Positions 1 to 11,648 of a DNA stretch of 64,000 nt are shown here, piece after piece. The first letter of the stretch is position 1; each line of letters begins with the position of its first letter. The notes beneath the pieces are model-generated. The model saw nothing but the letters and a program-made list of their open reading frames with translations, was not told the origin of the DNA and searched no databases. The stretch comes from Semisulcospira habei (Eukaryota; Mollusca; Gastropoda; Semisulcospiridae), in assembly GCA_036245525.1 (NCBI GenBank), contig BTPG01000003.1, positions 209,873,934-209,937,933 on the forward strand, given 5' to 3'. The position numbers and the translations under genes were made by a program.

Positions 1-470
1 AGTCTGCAGTGTGTGACAGTCCAAGGCGGTACAAGTGTGCACGCAGTCGGCAGTGACCAGTCCTTAGACGAAATATGGTGGTCTGTTGGTGACGCTGAAG
101 CTGATGGTGGGTTGTTTTGGGTCTGCCAGTCTGCACGATAGTGCCGCTTAATGAGGGTTTTGACTTCCTGGAAGGACATCGGTTGGTTTGGCTGCTCAAA
201 CTTGCTGCCGGACTTGGCGAGTCTGTCTGCCTCCTCGTTTCCTGATAGTCCACAGTGAGCAGGTACCCACTGAACAGCCACTTGTGTTAGGCGTGAGAGG
301 GCGACCAGCAGGTGCAGTGTTTCTTTCTCCAGCTGCTCATTGGGGGACTACAGGCTTTGGATGGCGGATCTGCAGTCGGTCAGGAAAACGACGTGTGAGG
401 GCAGAGGATCGTCTGCACCGACAAGGCTGGCAGCCTCTCGTAGAGCAGTGAGTTCAGCCAGGTAGTTGGT
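1..470 (-). pseudogene. LINE RNase H domain fragment
   Basis: Translating the minus strand gives a retrotransposon RNase H core: a segment with ELTALREAA, then FLTDCRSAIQSL, then WVPAHCGLSGNEEADRLAK, the classic C-terminal block of LINE-encoded RNase H. An in-frame TAG at 348-350 interrupts it, so it is a decayed fragment cut by the window edge. RNase H of this kind occurs at the C terminus of I-, R1- and LOA-type LINEs; I cannot assign the clade. It lies about 20 kb upstream of the host gene and is unrelated to it. Confidence 0.8.
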
Positions 471-527
471 TGGTGTCATCATCCATTCATTATCATTGTC
501 TCCAACTTTATCTAGTATGCAGTTTCA

Positions 528-566
528 CCGTCATCATCATCATCATCGTCATCATCATCATCATCA
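528..566. repeat. (ATC)n microsatellite
   Basis: Interrupted CATCAT repeat directly left of a foldback element. It is probably the tail of a retroposed fragment and explains the poly-Asp reading on the minus strand. Confidence 0.8.
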
Positions 567-567
567 G

Positions 568-690
568 TTAACCCCTTCACTGCCTGGAAAAAGAACAGGA
601 TCAAACTACAAGAGACATAGATCCTCATGAGCCCCCGAGTATGCGTGGGCTGATGAGGATATATGCCTCTTGCTGATGCCACTTTGTAGA
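568..690 (+). mobile_element. Palindromic MITE-like element, copy 1 (truncated)
   Basis: It starts with the family terminus TTAACCCCTTCACTGCC and contains the family core, an imperfect inverted repeat at about 609-673 whose arms read GATCCTCATGAGCCCCC and its complement, ending in GCCTCTTGCTG. The right half is lost where a LINE 3' fragment begins. Other copies in this window carry both ends. Confidence 0.7.
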
Positions 691-1188
691 AATATATGTA
701 CAAGAGATCAAGATCGTCTTAACAAAGTAATCAGGAGAGCCGCGGGCGGGGTGATTGGTAGAACACAAGATACTTTGGACACACTGTACAACAGACGGAT
801 TACGAACAAACTGGCTGACATTCTTGATGACAAAACACATCCACTTAGATATGAATTTGACAGCAGACGTATCAAACGAAGTGGCAGACTTCGAGTACCC
901 AAAAGTCGTACATCACGTTATGCCAACTCTTTTGTCCCTCAGGCTGTTACCCTTTTCAACAGTAATATCAGTAGATAGTGTCGGTCAACATTCTTTAGTT
1001 GTTTAGTACTAGCCCATTCAGTAGTACACTGTAACATTGCTGATACCAGAAGCACAGGGGGGCATAAACCATAAGTGTTCTGATGATAAGAGTGTTACAA
1101 AGGTAACAGCATGTCTGTTACAGTTCATCTCTTTAACTGAGAGTTATAGGTTATTTAATTAATTGAATGAGTGAATGGTGATGCCATG
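670..1188 (+). pseudogene. LINE 3' end: C-terminus of ORF2 plus 3' UTR
   Basis: The plus-strand reading at about 700-978 resembles the C-terminal tail of a CR1/Rex1-type reverse transcriptase protein (DRLNKVIRRAAGGVIGR, then RLRVPKSRTSRYANSFVPQA). No RT motifs remain. About 200 bp of UTR-like sequence follow, up to an (AAT)n run at 1189. This is a 5'-truncated LINE copy. Clade assignment is tentative, from the shape of the tail. Confidence 0.65.
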
Positions 1189-1510
1189 TAATAATAATAA
1201 TAATAATAATACCGTTATTAAATAGGCGCTTTTTCTCAATTTTTGGACGAATCGACTCAAGCGCCGCGAACTGAAACCCAACACGCACACTCACGTAACA
1301 GACACGGATTTACGCCATTTAAGACGAACACATTACAAGACAGACGAAGGGCCAGTTCAGCTACTGAAGTTACAGAGATTTTTGATCGCTTGTATTTGAA
1401 ATTTGTAAAGTGGCCTGAAACCGGTACCAAAGTGTGGGGGGTGGGGGGTGGGTGGGGGTGGAAGAACCGGAGTACCCGGGGAATGAACCCCCGACCCCCA
1501 TGTGTTGTAT
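1189..1510 (-). mobile_element. SINE-like repeat B, copy 1 (head missing)
   Basis: It matches, with few differences, the reverse complement of 22.57-22.89 kb. Shared blocks include ACACGGATTTACGCCATTTA, AAGTGGCCTGAAACCGGTAC and GGAAGAACCGGAGTACCCGG. The (AAT)n run at 1189-1210 is the SINE tail seen from the other strand. The tRNA-like head of the other copy is absent here, so this copy is 5'-truncated. Open reading frames through it are fortuitous. Confidence 0.75.
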
Positions 1511-1517
1511 GGGCAGA

Positions 1518-1578
1518 CAGTGAATTTCCCCATGAGGGATTAATAAAGTATTATTGATTTGTATTGTATTGTATTGTC
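1518..1578 (+). repeat. LINE-type 3' terminus with (TATTG)n tail
   Basis: The stretch GAATTTCCCCATGAGGGATT, then AATAAAGTATTATTG and TATTG repeats, is nearly identical to the terminus at 19.19-19.26 kb. It is the very 3' end of a plus-strand retroposon. Confidence 0.7.
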
Positions 1579-1606
1579 TAACATAGTACTTTGAAAAAAA
1601 TAGTAG

Positions 1607-1691
1607 CTAACGGCTGTGTAAATAAAATGAAAAAATCGGACCGAGCACAGAATCTTGGGGCACGCCGAAAAGTAGTGGGGCTGGGACAGAG
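1607..1691 (-). pseudogene. RT fragment (right-hand piece of a split Rex1/CR1-like LINE)
   Basis: The minus strand encodes PAPLLFGVPQDSVLGPIF, the RT block just before the catalytic FADD motif. It probably continues the RT fragment at 11.65-12.01 kb, with the CR1-like element between 1692 and 11648 inserted between them. The joined reading is not perfectly in frame, so the match is an inference. Confidence 0.55.
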
Positions 1692-2009
1692 TGACAGAAA
1701 TGAAATGAAATGAAATGAAACTTTATTCTGAAATGAAACTTTATTTCTGAACGGAAGAAGCAGTTAGCACATGTGCCATTTTTCACGCTTGCCGTTGCTA
1801 AACTACAAAGGTACAAATCTGCTAAAGGTACAAAGCTACTAAGATACAAAAGTACAAAGCTACTAACATGAAAGTGCACATAATATAACAAGTCGTTCAA
1901 AAAGAGATGGATAAGGCAAAATGGAGGGCACCAATTATGATTACTAACAATGTGAACGGGAAAAGAAAAAAAAAAAAAAAGTCTTTAAAATTCCTTTTTT
2001 CACTGAAAT

Positions 2010-2013
<4 letters not shown>

Positions 2014-2084
<71 letters not shown>

Positions 2085-2090
2085 GCACAC
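2014..2090. repeat. (AC)n/(GC)n microsatellite in LINE 3' UTR
   Basis: About 55 bp of pure CA repeat followed by alternating GC, within the 3' UTR of copy A. Several other CR1-like copies in this window carry a CA tract in the same place. Confidence 0.9.
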
Positions 2091-2133
2091 ACCCATATAC
2101 ACGCACGTGCGCGCGGAGGTTAATATCAAGGCT

Positions 2134-5057
2134 TTAGGCGATGGAGATACCCGAACCAGTGAATGAGCTGTTAGATAGCAGGTACTTGAAGAGGCTTTCC
2201 TTGAAAGAGGGGAGTGAACCAGTGTGTGTTATGTGCGCTGGCAGTTTATTCCAAAACGAGGCGCCCGAGAAAGCAAGGGTGGTTTTAAATAAATCTATCC
2301 TCGGGCGTGGTGTGATGAAGTTTCGCCTTGATGTTGAATAGCCTGAAGCTACCTTGGTGAAGAGATTACACACTTATTCTGGGTAGATTTCATTCCAGAT
2401 TTTATACATGACTACCCCTTTGTTAAAGGGATGGTGCTTGTCAAGAGGAAGCATTTTTAGTTTTTCAAATTTTTGGTCAGTAGAAAGAGCTGGATCAGGC
2501 AGGATCTGCTTCACTGCCCTGCGATGCAAGGAGTTAAGCCTCTTCATGTGTATGTCACCACTGCCGTCCCATGTCGTGGAGGTATAATCGATGTGGGATT
2601 TGACATGGGCATCATGTAAAATAGTTTGCAAGTGTCGACATCAATAAGATATTTTAGCTTAGACAGCATAAACACATTTCTGGACACAGTTTTACAGACA
2701 ACATTGATGTGAGATTGCCATTTCATCTGGTTATCAACAATAACTCCAAGTAGGCGATGTTCAGTTACTTGTGTAATGGTGTGGTCTTGGATTTCCAGGC
2801 TAAGCGAAAGTGGCTTGAGCTGATGCTTCTGACGGGGTTGCTATCGTCATACATTCGGTTTTGGTGGGATTAAGGATCATTGCATTATTTTCACACCATT
2901 TGGAAATTTCACTCAGTCCCTGTTGCAAACGATCATTTAACGACTCGAGACACTTATCGGGGGGTGTGGATTGTTGCGTCATCGGCAAACAAGTCACATT
3001 CAATTCTGTCATTCGTGAAATGTAGTGGCAGGTCATTGATAAATATGCAAAAGAGAAGAGGTCCCAGGACAGAGCCCTGGGGCACTCCTCTTGTTACTAA
3101 ACCACTTGAAGAGTAAGATCCATTTGCTATCACGCGCTGCTGTCTGTCTGTAAGATAGGAAGCGAAAAACGAGGTTGTTTTAAAGGAATGAATAGATGCC
3201 TGAGAACTGCCGTCTGATGTATGAAAACAGTTACTTGAAAAAGAACCATCCAGATATATACTGAGCTTGGAAAGGAGAATTTCATGATCTACCATGTCGA
3301 AAGCTTTCCGAAGGTCTATGAAAACAGCACCTGTGAATTCGCCTTTGTTCATTGAACTTAGCCACGTGTCAGTAAGTCGCGATAAGGCTGTATGACAACT
3401 ATGCTTTGGGCGAAAACCTGACTGGAGGGGGTGGATTAATTTGCGTTTTCCCAGGTATTCTAACAGATGCTTATGAATGTGTCGTTCAAGGGGTTTACTT
3501 AAGACAGACAAAAGTGAAATGGGGCGATAATTGTTAACATCGGACAGATCTTTTGTTTTAGGTAGGGGAATAACTTTAGCTTTTTTAGTTCTTTTGGGAA
3601 AACATTTTTCTGTATGCATAAATTGTAGACATAAGTTATTGTTTCTACAACATAGGGAAGTGATAGTTTCAGTATTTTGGGGCTTATTTCATCTGGCCCG
3701 GAAGATTTTTTATTCTTCATGGAACTTATTGTCTTACCAACCTCGTGAACTGCCAGAGGTGGAATAGCAAAAGGATGAAATCTCGCAGTTCGCGTTCTAC
3801 AGAAATCAATCAGGGTGTCAGGACAGGTATAAGGCCGAGAATTTGTTTTAGAGGGGACCAGGAACTCGGCAATTGAAAGGAAATGATCGTTAAAATTATC
3901 GGCAGTCAGAGTAGTCGGGATTACAGGGGATTTCCTACTCTTGCCTCCAGTCACTACGGCCATAGCGCGCCAGAGCATGGACATATCTTTGTCTTGTTTA
4001 ATCAAACGATCAATAAAAGATTTTTTAGCCTGCCGCACTAAACATTTGACACGATTGCGCTCACGTTTAAATTCAGCAAAACACTTCTGTTTTCTCAGAT
4101 CATCTCTCACCCTCATGGCCTGAATGATGTCTTGAGTCAGCCACGGCGGGAGTGAAGCGTGTTTGACTCGCCTCCGCCGCACAGGCGCGTGTTTATTTAA
4201 AATAGTAAGAAAAATGCTATACCAGACAGACAGAGCGCTGTCAGGGTCAGTTTCACTAAGCACTTCCTCAAAAGGTGCATTATTAAGGTCAGATAAAAAG
4301 TCGCTCTCACTAAAGTTTTTAAAAGAACGATAGGTGATATACGTATGACATCCTTTCTTTGCTTTTGGGAACTTAGTGGACCACGTACAGCTGATGGGAA
4401 AGTGATCACTGATGCCAAGGTTACCGACAGACACATTATGAACAGACTCCGGCTTTGTGGCATAGATGTGGTCTATGAGTGTAGATGTTGTTGGTGTTAT
4501 TCGTGTCGGCGAAGTGACTAACTGTTTAAGACCCAGCAACGGTCATCGTAGAGTCCCATGCATGATGAGAACTTAACATGTCTATATTAAAATCTCCCAT
4601 AAGTATGACATTAGAATTAGGTTTACAGGCTTTATCAAACATACTAAGAAAATTATCGTACCACTCAAAGTTTGCAGCAGGGTTGCGGTACAGAAAACCG
4701 ATAAGAAATGATGGTGATTGGGGGGCCTTCAGCTCAAGCCACATACACTCAACTTGCTCAGTTTCTAAGTCATGTCGTCTACGTGTAAGAGCTTGAACAG
4801 ACGTGTGAATATAAGCAGCTAATCCTGTTTGTCCATGGGCCGTTGGATCACGTCTCAGGACAGAAAAGCCAGGAACCTGAATTGATTCATCAGATACATT
4901 AGAACCAAGACGTGTCTCAGAAAATCCAAAAATATGAAATGGGTTTGAGTCATTCAGGTAAACGGAAATATCAGCAAGTTTGGCATATAGATGGTATACA
5001 TTTAAATGCCCAATGCGGATATCTTTTACTTTCACGTCTGCTTGATTCATCGTGACA
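2134..5057 (-). pseudogene. CR1/L2-like ORF2: endonuclease-reverse transcriptase, copy A
   Basis: The protein would nick target DNA and reverse-transcribe element RNA. Broken minus-strand frames give, in order, an AP endonuclease (RIGHLNVYHLY, FSETRLGS, LMGDFNIDML, SDHFPISC), a linker and the RT (NYRPISLLSVLSKPLERH, QSGFRPKHSCHTAL, GVPQGSVLGPLLF, FADDATIHT), ending in the C-terminal thumb-like tail (FSGASFWNKLPAHI). The first ATG at 5051-5049 begins MNQADVKV. At least four frame breaks, near 4535, 3600, 2980 and 2640, make it non-functional. It is homologous along its length to the intact ORF2 at 33.6-36.4 kb. Confidence 0.85.
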
Positions 5058-5098
5058 GATGAGAAAGAAACGAAGGTGGCGAAAATGAGAGTAACAAT

Positions 5099-7045
5099 CA
5101 TCATCATCATCATCAGTCCCTTGCCCGAACTGGGCGTTGGGGGGACTGAAAGGCAGCAGCAACAGACAGTGCTCTCCACTGAGTTCTATTTTGGGCGGTG
5201 GCAAGCAAGTCTGGCATCTCGAGTTCGGTCCATTCTTTTATGTTTGCGACTCAACTCTTTCTCTGACGACCTCGCCGACGACTTCCTTCGAGAGTGCCTT
5301 GGAGGATAGTCTTGGACAAGGTGTTGTGTCGGGTCACGTGGCCAAACCAAGCAAGCTTGCGCCGTTTCACGGTTGCCAGAAGGGGTTCATGTGGGCCCAC
5401 CAGGGAAGTGACGATGCTCCGTACATATTCGTTGGTCTTGTGCTCGCGGTACGAGATGCGGAGCAACTTCCTCAGGCACTTGTTCTCAAAGGCCTGGATT
5501 TTCTTTTCTGAGTCTGCAAGCAGTGTCCAAGTCTCACAGCCGTAGAGTAGAATAGACACTACGAGGGACTTGTAAAGCCTGTACTTGATGGTGAAGCTGA
5601 TGGAGTTACTTCGCCATATCCTGTCCAGCCTGGCCATTGCGGATGTTGCTGTACCTATCCTGATACGGATCTCTGCTATGCAACTACCGTCTTTGGACAG
5701 GGTGGCTCCCAAGTACTTGAAGCTATTGACCTCTTCTAGCTTCTGGCCGTTCATGTGAATGTTGCTGCTGCTGTCGCTTGTGGTGTTGATCATCACTTTG
5801 CTTTTATCCGTACTGATCTCCATGCCATAAGACCCTGCGCTAGTTGAAAGTTTGTCTGTCAGGTTTTGGAGCTCACTATTGCTGCCTGCCATGAGGTCAA
5901 TGTCGTCTGCGAATCGAAGATTGCACAGGGATCTGCCACCAATAGAGATTGAAGTATGGTGGTCGTGGAGGGTTTCCTGCATGATCTTCTCCAGGAATAT
6001 GTTGAAAAGGACAGGAGAGAGCAGGCATCCTTGACGGACACCGATCGTCGTCCTGAAGAACTCGCCTGACTGATTGTTAAGTAGAACCGCGCTGCAGGCG
6101 TTCTTGTAAAGCGCTTCTATCATTTGGATCCTCCTCTATGTTGAACGATCTCATGACTTGCCAGAGTCCGTCGTGCCAGACGCGATCAAATGCTTTCCTG
6201 AAATCAATGAAGTTGTGGTAGAGTTCGCGCTGATGATGCAGATGTTTCTCGATCAGGACGCGGCAGTTGAAAATCTGCTCTACAGTGCTTCTTCCAACTC
6301 TGAAGCCAGCCTGTTCTTCTGCCAGCAGTTCCTCGGCGAAAGTTTTGAGGCGGTTGAGAATGATTCTAAGCATTACTTTGCTAGGGTGACTTATCAGACT
6401 GATAGTTCTGTAGTTCTGGCACTGTTTCAGGTTTCCTTTCTTGGGGAGCGGGATCACTAGAGACTGTGTCCATTCTACTGGCCATTTCTTTTGCTCCCAG
6501 ATCTTTTGACAGAGTGTAGTGAGGACCTTCGTTGTTACTTCTCCTCCATGTTTCAACAGTTCAGCAGGTACGTTGTCTACACCTGGAGACTTTCCTCCCT
6601 TCAGGCCGCGTACGGCTGCTTCCACCTCTTCAGCTAACACTGGCAGGTCTTCAGCCTTCCTGGCCCCAGCCTGGTTGTTTTGGAGGATGCTGGTGTCTGG
6701 CTCAGCCTTGTAGTTATACAAGTCTCGGCAGTACTCAGTCCATCTGTTTAGTACAGCAGTGTTTTCCGTAAGGAGTTGGCCGCTGCTGTCTTCGATGACT
6801 GTGGCTGTTCGCTGTTGAGTCTTGGTGAGGGTCCTTAGCGTTTCATAAGCCTTCTTGCTGTTGCCGTTTGCCATGCCCTCTTCCACGCTACAACACTGGT
6901 CTTCAATCCAATCTTCTTTGGCTTCTTTCATCCTCTTCCTGATCTTCTTGTTGACAAGTCTGTACTTGTTTGCTGATGTGAGGTCTTGGCCTCTCTTTTT
7001 CTTCCAGGCTCTCCTCTCATCACAGAGATCGAGGATGTCATCGGT
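5099..7045 (-). pseudogene. RTE-like LINE, 5'-truncated, nested in copy A
   Basis: The minus strand encodes an RT without endonuclease: GGKSPGVDNVPAELLKHGG, SLVIPLPKKGN, FIDFRKAFDRVWH, GVRQGCLLSPVLFNIF, LRFADDIDLMAG, then a C-terminal block with ILLYGCETWTL and KRRKLAWFGHVTRH. A frame break lies near 6100 and another near 5250. The 3' tail is (ATC)n at 5099-5116. The 13-bp sequence TGAGAGTAACAAT occurs at 5086-5098 and 7046-7058 and is the target-site duplication, so both boundaries are exact. The insertion separates ORF1 from ORF2 of copy A. Confidence 0.85.
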
Positions 7046-7058
7046 TGAGAGTAACAAT

Positions 7059-8134
7059 AAGTACACTTAACGTAATACAGCTATTGATAATATAGTAATC
7101 AGTACACAAACACAAATAATAATAAAACCAAACAATGAAAGCGACAATAATATTGAATCAAAGCAAACAAGGATTAGGCTTAGAAGTACTGAAGAAGAAC
7201 TATAATTTTAAGAAGAACAAAAATTATGATGCTGCAGTAGCAGAAGAAGTAGAACCAGTATTCAGTCGGCGAAAACGTTTTCAAAATGAGAGTAAACACC
7301 TTTTATGCGCAGAAAGAGAATATTGCGTGTGGTTGCTGAGGCTGTCCGTATAGTACTTTTATAGCTTAGTACAAGTCCCTCCCACAGTCCACACGATCGC
7401 GGTCCACACAGCGTGCGGCTTAATTATGACGCATCAATGTGAAAGTACAACTGTCCAGGTTTCACTAAAGTGCTGGTCAGAGAAAACATTGCGCAACACA
7501 CTCAGGCAGTTATCCGGCGTTGGATTGTCACTGAGATGATGCAGAAATCCACAAAACTATAATAATAAGACACAAACTTCATAATAAGGAAGAGTACAGT
7601 CCGTTGTCTGCAAACAAAATAACGTAATGCACAAGCTTAAACTGGCTACATGTGTAGCAACTACCACATCAAAAATATTATCTCACCACAAAATCAGGAA
7701 TAGTATTTCACCACGTTGATTGACTCATTGCTAAAATACCCAAGAACAGTAGTTATGATCTACGGACCATATCACATTAAAGGAAACATAAACCGTGACA
7801 GCTTAAGAATAGCCTAGCACTTTAGGCACCACGCTATTGGGCGCCGCCCTCGCACTATCAGGAGTCAATGGGTCCGTCCAAAATAGGTAAAATAAAGCTG
7901 GACGAAAATGCGATAAAGGGTCACATAATGACGAGTGACGGTGACAAAAGTTGAAATGATTGAAGACGGTCAGTGAACTAATTATGTCCCATAATCCATT
8001 TCCAACAAGAGACATACATTGTCACGAGCTCCTTCATCCGCAGGGACTCATGATAATGTATTCCTCCTGCTAACTGAACAGGCTGGCTGACGGAGGCTAC
8101 TTCTCCTTTGTGAGCTCGACAAAACCGGTTACTG
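7059..8134 (-). other. ORF1-ORF2 linker of LINE copy A
   Basis: A-rich, noncoding sequence between the RTE insertion and ORF1. By position it corresponds to the roughly 0.9-kb linker of the element at 33.1-40.5 kb. I see no gene or RNA in it. Confidence 0.5.
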
Positions 8135-10725
8135 TTAACAGTAAAATTGTGCAATCGCTTGTGCAATGCTGACACTCAGAGCTTGAATGTTGTCGAAAGG
8201 AGAGGCCGGGGCGGCTAAGCCGCTTTTCTCCCACCCTCTGTTTCTTGGTGCCAACATGGTCGGAGAGCTGATCGGCTGCAGTGGAGGAAATTGCGAGTCG
8301 TTACGGGTGTTAGGTGGTGGCCTGATGGCGTGACCGCGCGCGGCTGAGTGGCGAGGGTGATTCTCTTCGCCTCCTCCTGCTGACGGTGACTCGGAGCGAC
8401 GACGACGATTTACGGCCCGGTGATCGTAACGCCTCGTATCCTGAGATTCCTCACCTGAGGACAAGTGCGATCTGACGAAACGGTTCATATTGCACTCCAG
8501 CGCATGCACGCCATGCTCGCTAGGGTGCAGTTTGTCAAAGTACATAGCCTGCTTTGGAGCGCCTCTAGTGGACAGGAAAGATGACGTGTGGTCGATGAGC
8601 GTGATCTTTTCCTGTTTGCAGACTGCCTGCAGGGCTTTATTTGACTCGTAGGCAGGTTTGTGGAGAGGGTGGTAGCGGCCGCGAGTTGGGAGGAGGGTGG
8701 ACATCTGCAGTCTGGCTTTGGGGAAACACACTACTAGCATGCGGCACAGCTTCAACCAGGTCTGCTGGCTAATAGGCCCATGCCAGCAGCTGTTGATGCC
8801 GATGTGAACGGTGACGGTACGGATGTTGGGGTTGTGGGGCTGTGTGTTCAGCCACTGCGTCAGATGATCCACCCTGAGATCAGACACCGACAAGTTTTGC
8901 ATGATTGACTCATGAGTAGACATTCTCTTCTCATCGATGTATTTAGTGACTGAGTCCCCGATGAGAAGAGTGTTGACCTCAGGGCGAATTTTCATGGCGC
9001 GGAGTCTCTCCAGCGGTGTTAGGTTTTCATTGTCGCGTTGACTGGCAGGTCTTCCGTCATTGTTCTTGGGGATGGGTGAACAACCAGGAGAGTCAAGTTC
9101 TTGCTCCGGGTTTAACGCTTGGTACCTGTTAGTAACAGGAATAGTTGGCCCTACGCTGCTATTGTTAGAGTGGAACCCATGTGGTTGAGGCGTAGTACCG
9201 GATGCTGGCGGAGAAGGGGATTTATTTTGCGAAGAAAGATTGGTGGGTGGATGTTCTGTCGTACTGACTCTCACACTCTTTTTTTGTGATGGGGTCCACG
9301 TATCTAGTCGCTTGCAGATTTCCTCTAATTTCCCAGTGTGAGAGTCTCTAGAGGAAACAAGTTTGCTGATTTTCTCACTGAGCGTTGTTTGACTCTTTCT
9401 CAGCGCCTCTGCAGTTTTATCGATGTTTTCCTTCACACTCGTTTCAACAGCCTTGATCTCATTCTTGGCCTTCACCTCGCTGTCCAGGACAAGTGAGGTC
9501 AAGGTGTCGTAACCCTGTTTGAGGTCAGCAAACTCATTCTTGACTCCCTGCAGCTCAGCACGGCACTGGCGAAGCTCTGAGTGGAGAGTGGTGATGGTGG
9601 CTGAAGACTCAGCTAGTTGGTGCTGCAGAGCGATGATCAGTCTCATGGCCGTGCTGTCAGATACAGGAAGGAGTGAGGTTGATGACGGTGAAGTAGTATT
9701 CTGTGTGTTGGGTGTGTCCATTACAACTGTGTTAACCTCAGCTGAGGGCACACCCTGGGCGAGTTCGCTAGCTTGGCAGGGGAGAGAAATCAGGGCGCTG
9801 ACGCCTTCATGGTTGGCTGGTTCGATGCTATTATAGTTGCAGATATGTTAGTCACAGGCACGGGTGTTTGAGACGAAGGGTAGGGCGTTGGGGGATTAGG
9901 CCCAAAGGCAGCTGTGGTGTGGTTGCAGCGCGGGGCACAGGAGGTAGCAATGCCCGGGGGGCTGGGGTGTGCTTCACTGCACATCGTCACGCCACTCTCA
10001 TCTGTTGACTTGATGGCCAAGAAATGACGATTGACACATGACGTCATCGTGTCAATGAGGGGTTCCGATTTCGATATGTGCCGGGGACCAGAAGAATCAG
10101 CAGAAAGGGGAGGGGTGAAGAAGGGGGGAGTGCTAGTGGCGATTACAGCGTTTAAGATTGGATGGCCGGGCTGAGATGCGAGTGGAGACTGGGAGGGTGA
10201 AATTGAGGAGTCAGATGAGGGGGGTTCAATGGCAGGTATTGACGGGGTACTCAGTGGGTGTTCGGATGAGGAATTAGATATCGGGGGTTCAATGGCAGGC
10301 GTAGTTGTCTCGTCAGACATTGTGCTCACTATTGTTTTCATCTTGTCAAACTCCTCATCCACCCACTGTCGGCATGCGGTCCCCTGCACAAGCACAGTAT
10401 GGTAGAGGGTGATAGTGATGAGCTTGCTCGATTCGAGGTAGAGTTGGAGAAATGTCTTGTAGAGATTAGGAGGGGAAGGGTTGCACAGTGGAGTGGGGAG
10501 GGTGATGATGCTGGGCTGATTGCTGGTTTGCTCGTAGTCGAACCAGTCGGCGGTAATGGCGGCTGGACACCCTGCGACGTACCGTGTGTGGAGTATGCAT
10601 CTCCATAGCGGGAGTTTATCGCTAGTGAAAGTCTTTTGAATAGGATCCATTGTATGGCGAATTTTCTCAATGGAAGTGTCCATGGCGTGCTTGGCATTTG
10701 CGGCAGATCGGGTGATAGGGCCCAT
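8135..10725 (-). pseudogene. LINE ORF1 with SGNH-esterase-like domain, copy A
   Basis: The ATG at 10725-10723 opens a 311-codon frame (MGPITRSAANAK), then a Ser/Pro-rich low-complexity stretch. A frameshift near 9790 moves the reading to a second frame ending at 8135. That part has a predicted coiled coil (about 9700-9320), a Ser/Pro linker and an SGNH-hydrolase-like domain: block I LLIGDSVTKYID, block III VHIGINSC and block V FDKLHPSEHG. Esterase-type ORF1 proteins are known from CR1-group LINEs and are thought to act as lipid- or RNP-associated partners of ORF2. A basic Arg-rich tail follows (RRRRSESP). Confidence 0.8.
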
Positions 10726-11641
10726 GGTGGTGGTGGAGGGGGGCAGTGGTGGTGGAGGGAAGGGGTGGTGGTATGCTACACATGAAGTGCCAGCATAGAG
10801 CTAGCAGTCCATGGTGAAGGGAAGGTGGACTGAGGGGAGGGTGTGGTGGTAGACGGAAGGGGTGGTGGTATGCTACACATGAAGTGTCAGCATACAGCTA
10901 GCAGCCCATGGTAAAAGGAAGGTGGACTGAGGGGAGGGTGTGGTGGTGGGGGGAGGATGGTAGGATAGTCAATTATTTGGCGCAGGTGGAGGGGCCCATG
11001 GAGGAGGGTGGGTGTGGTTGGCGGATTACATAGCTGATGCCAGCCTCGCGGTCATGCCGATTGCCATGATAGCTCACTGCTGCGCTCAAGAGTGACGGCG
11101 GCAGCGACTGTCAAGCACTGGGGCCCGGCTAGCGTCGGTTTACTTTACCACACATCTGGAATGATACGCTGAAATGTGAGCTCGCATTAGCAGAGCGGTA
11201 TACCTGCTGTCAACACGTCTAATCAGTACCCGATGGAAACAGTTACTGCATCTACTCGCGCAGCCAGGATTCTCATGAGCTTTCGCATCTGCGGGAACCA
11301 TAAGAATCCGGTCTAGGTTCATGGCAGACTCGGGATTGCTTAATACGACTGTACTAGGCACGCCGGGCTGGCGCCAAGCGACCCAGAAACGGAAGAGTCC
11401 ATGTTCCACCGCTCGAAGTATTCAACAGAACAGTGATGAAGAAAAAGAAACGTTCATAACTCTGGAAAAATGAATGTTACACAAATGGAAAAATCACATT
11501 CCAATAGAAGTCACTATCCCAAGTCACTGAGGCTAAAAATTACACATCACAACCAAACACTGCCAACACAATTGTCACTGGAGACGGAGCGATGTAACTG
11601 TGCGACTTACTCGCACTCGTGCAGGAGAGAGAGGCAGACGT
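10726..11641 (-). other. 5' region of LINE copy A
   Basis: Sequence upstream of ORF1 up to the presumed target-site duplication. It is GGT/GGA-rich at 10.73-10.97 kb and contains a tandem repeat. I see no coding sequence. An internal promoter is expected in such a region but is not identifiable by eye. Confidence 0.45.
10761..10954. repeat. Two-copy tandem repeat, period 97 bp
   Basis: The stretch beginning AGGGGTGGTGGTATGCTACA at 10761 recurs at 10858 with a few substitutions. It lies just upstream of ORF1 of LINE copy A, so it may be a duplicated 5' UTR module. Confidence 0.8.
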
Positions 11642-11648
11642 TGACAGA

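Larger units (their letters stand above)
1692..11648 (-). mobile_element. Full-length but decayed CR1/L2-like LINE (copy A)
   Basis: On the minus strand the order is 5' region (11641-10726), ORF1 (10725-8135), linker (8134-7059), ORF2 (5057-2134) and a 3' UTR ending in an AAATG-repeat tail at about 1699. The 7-bp sequence TGACAGA flanks it at 1692-1698 and 11642-11648, a plausible target-site duplication. An RTE-like LINE is nested at 5099-7045. The layout matches the better-preserved element at 33.1-40.5 kb. Confidence 0.65.

Noticed and set aside
188..451. 87-codon plus-strand ORF at the left edge
   Set aside because: It is the antisense of a clear RNase H coding frame on the minus strand.
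9519..9836. Plus-strand ORFs opposite LINE ORF1 and ORF2
   Set aside because: They have no domain signal and lie antisense to well-supported retrotransposon frames throughout the window.
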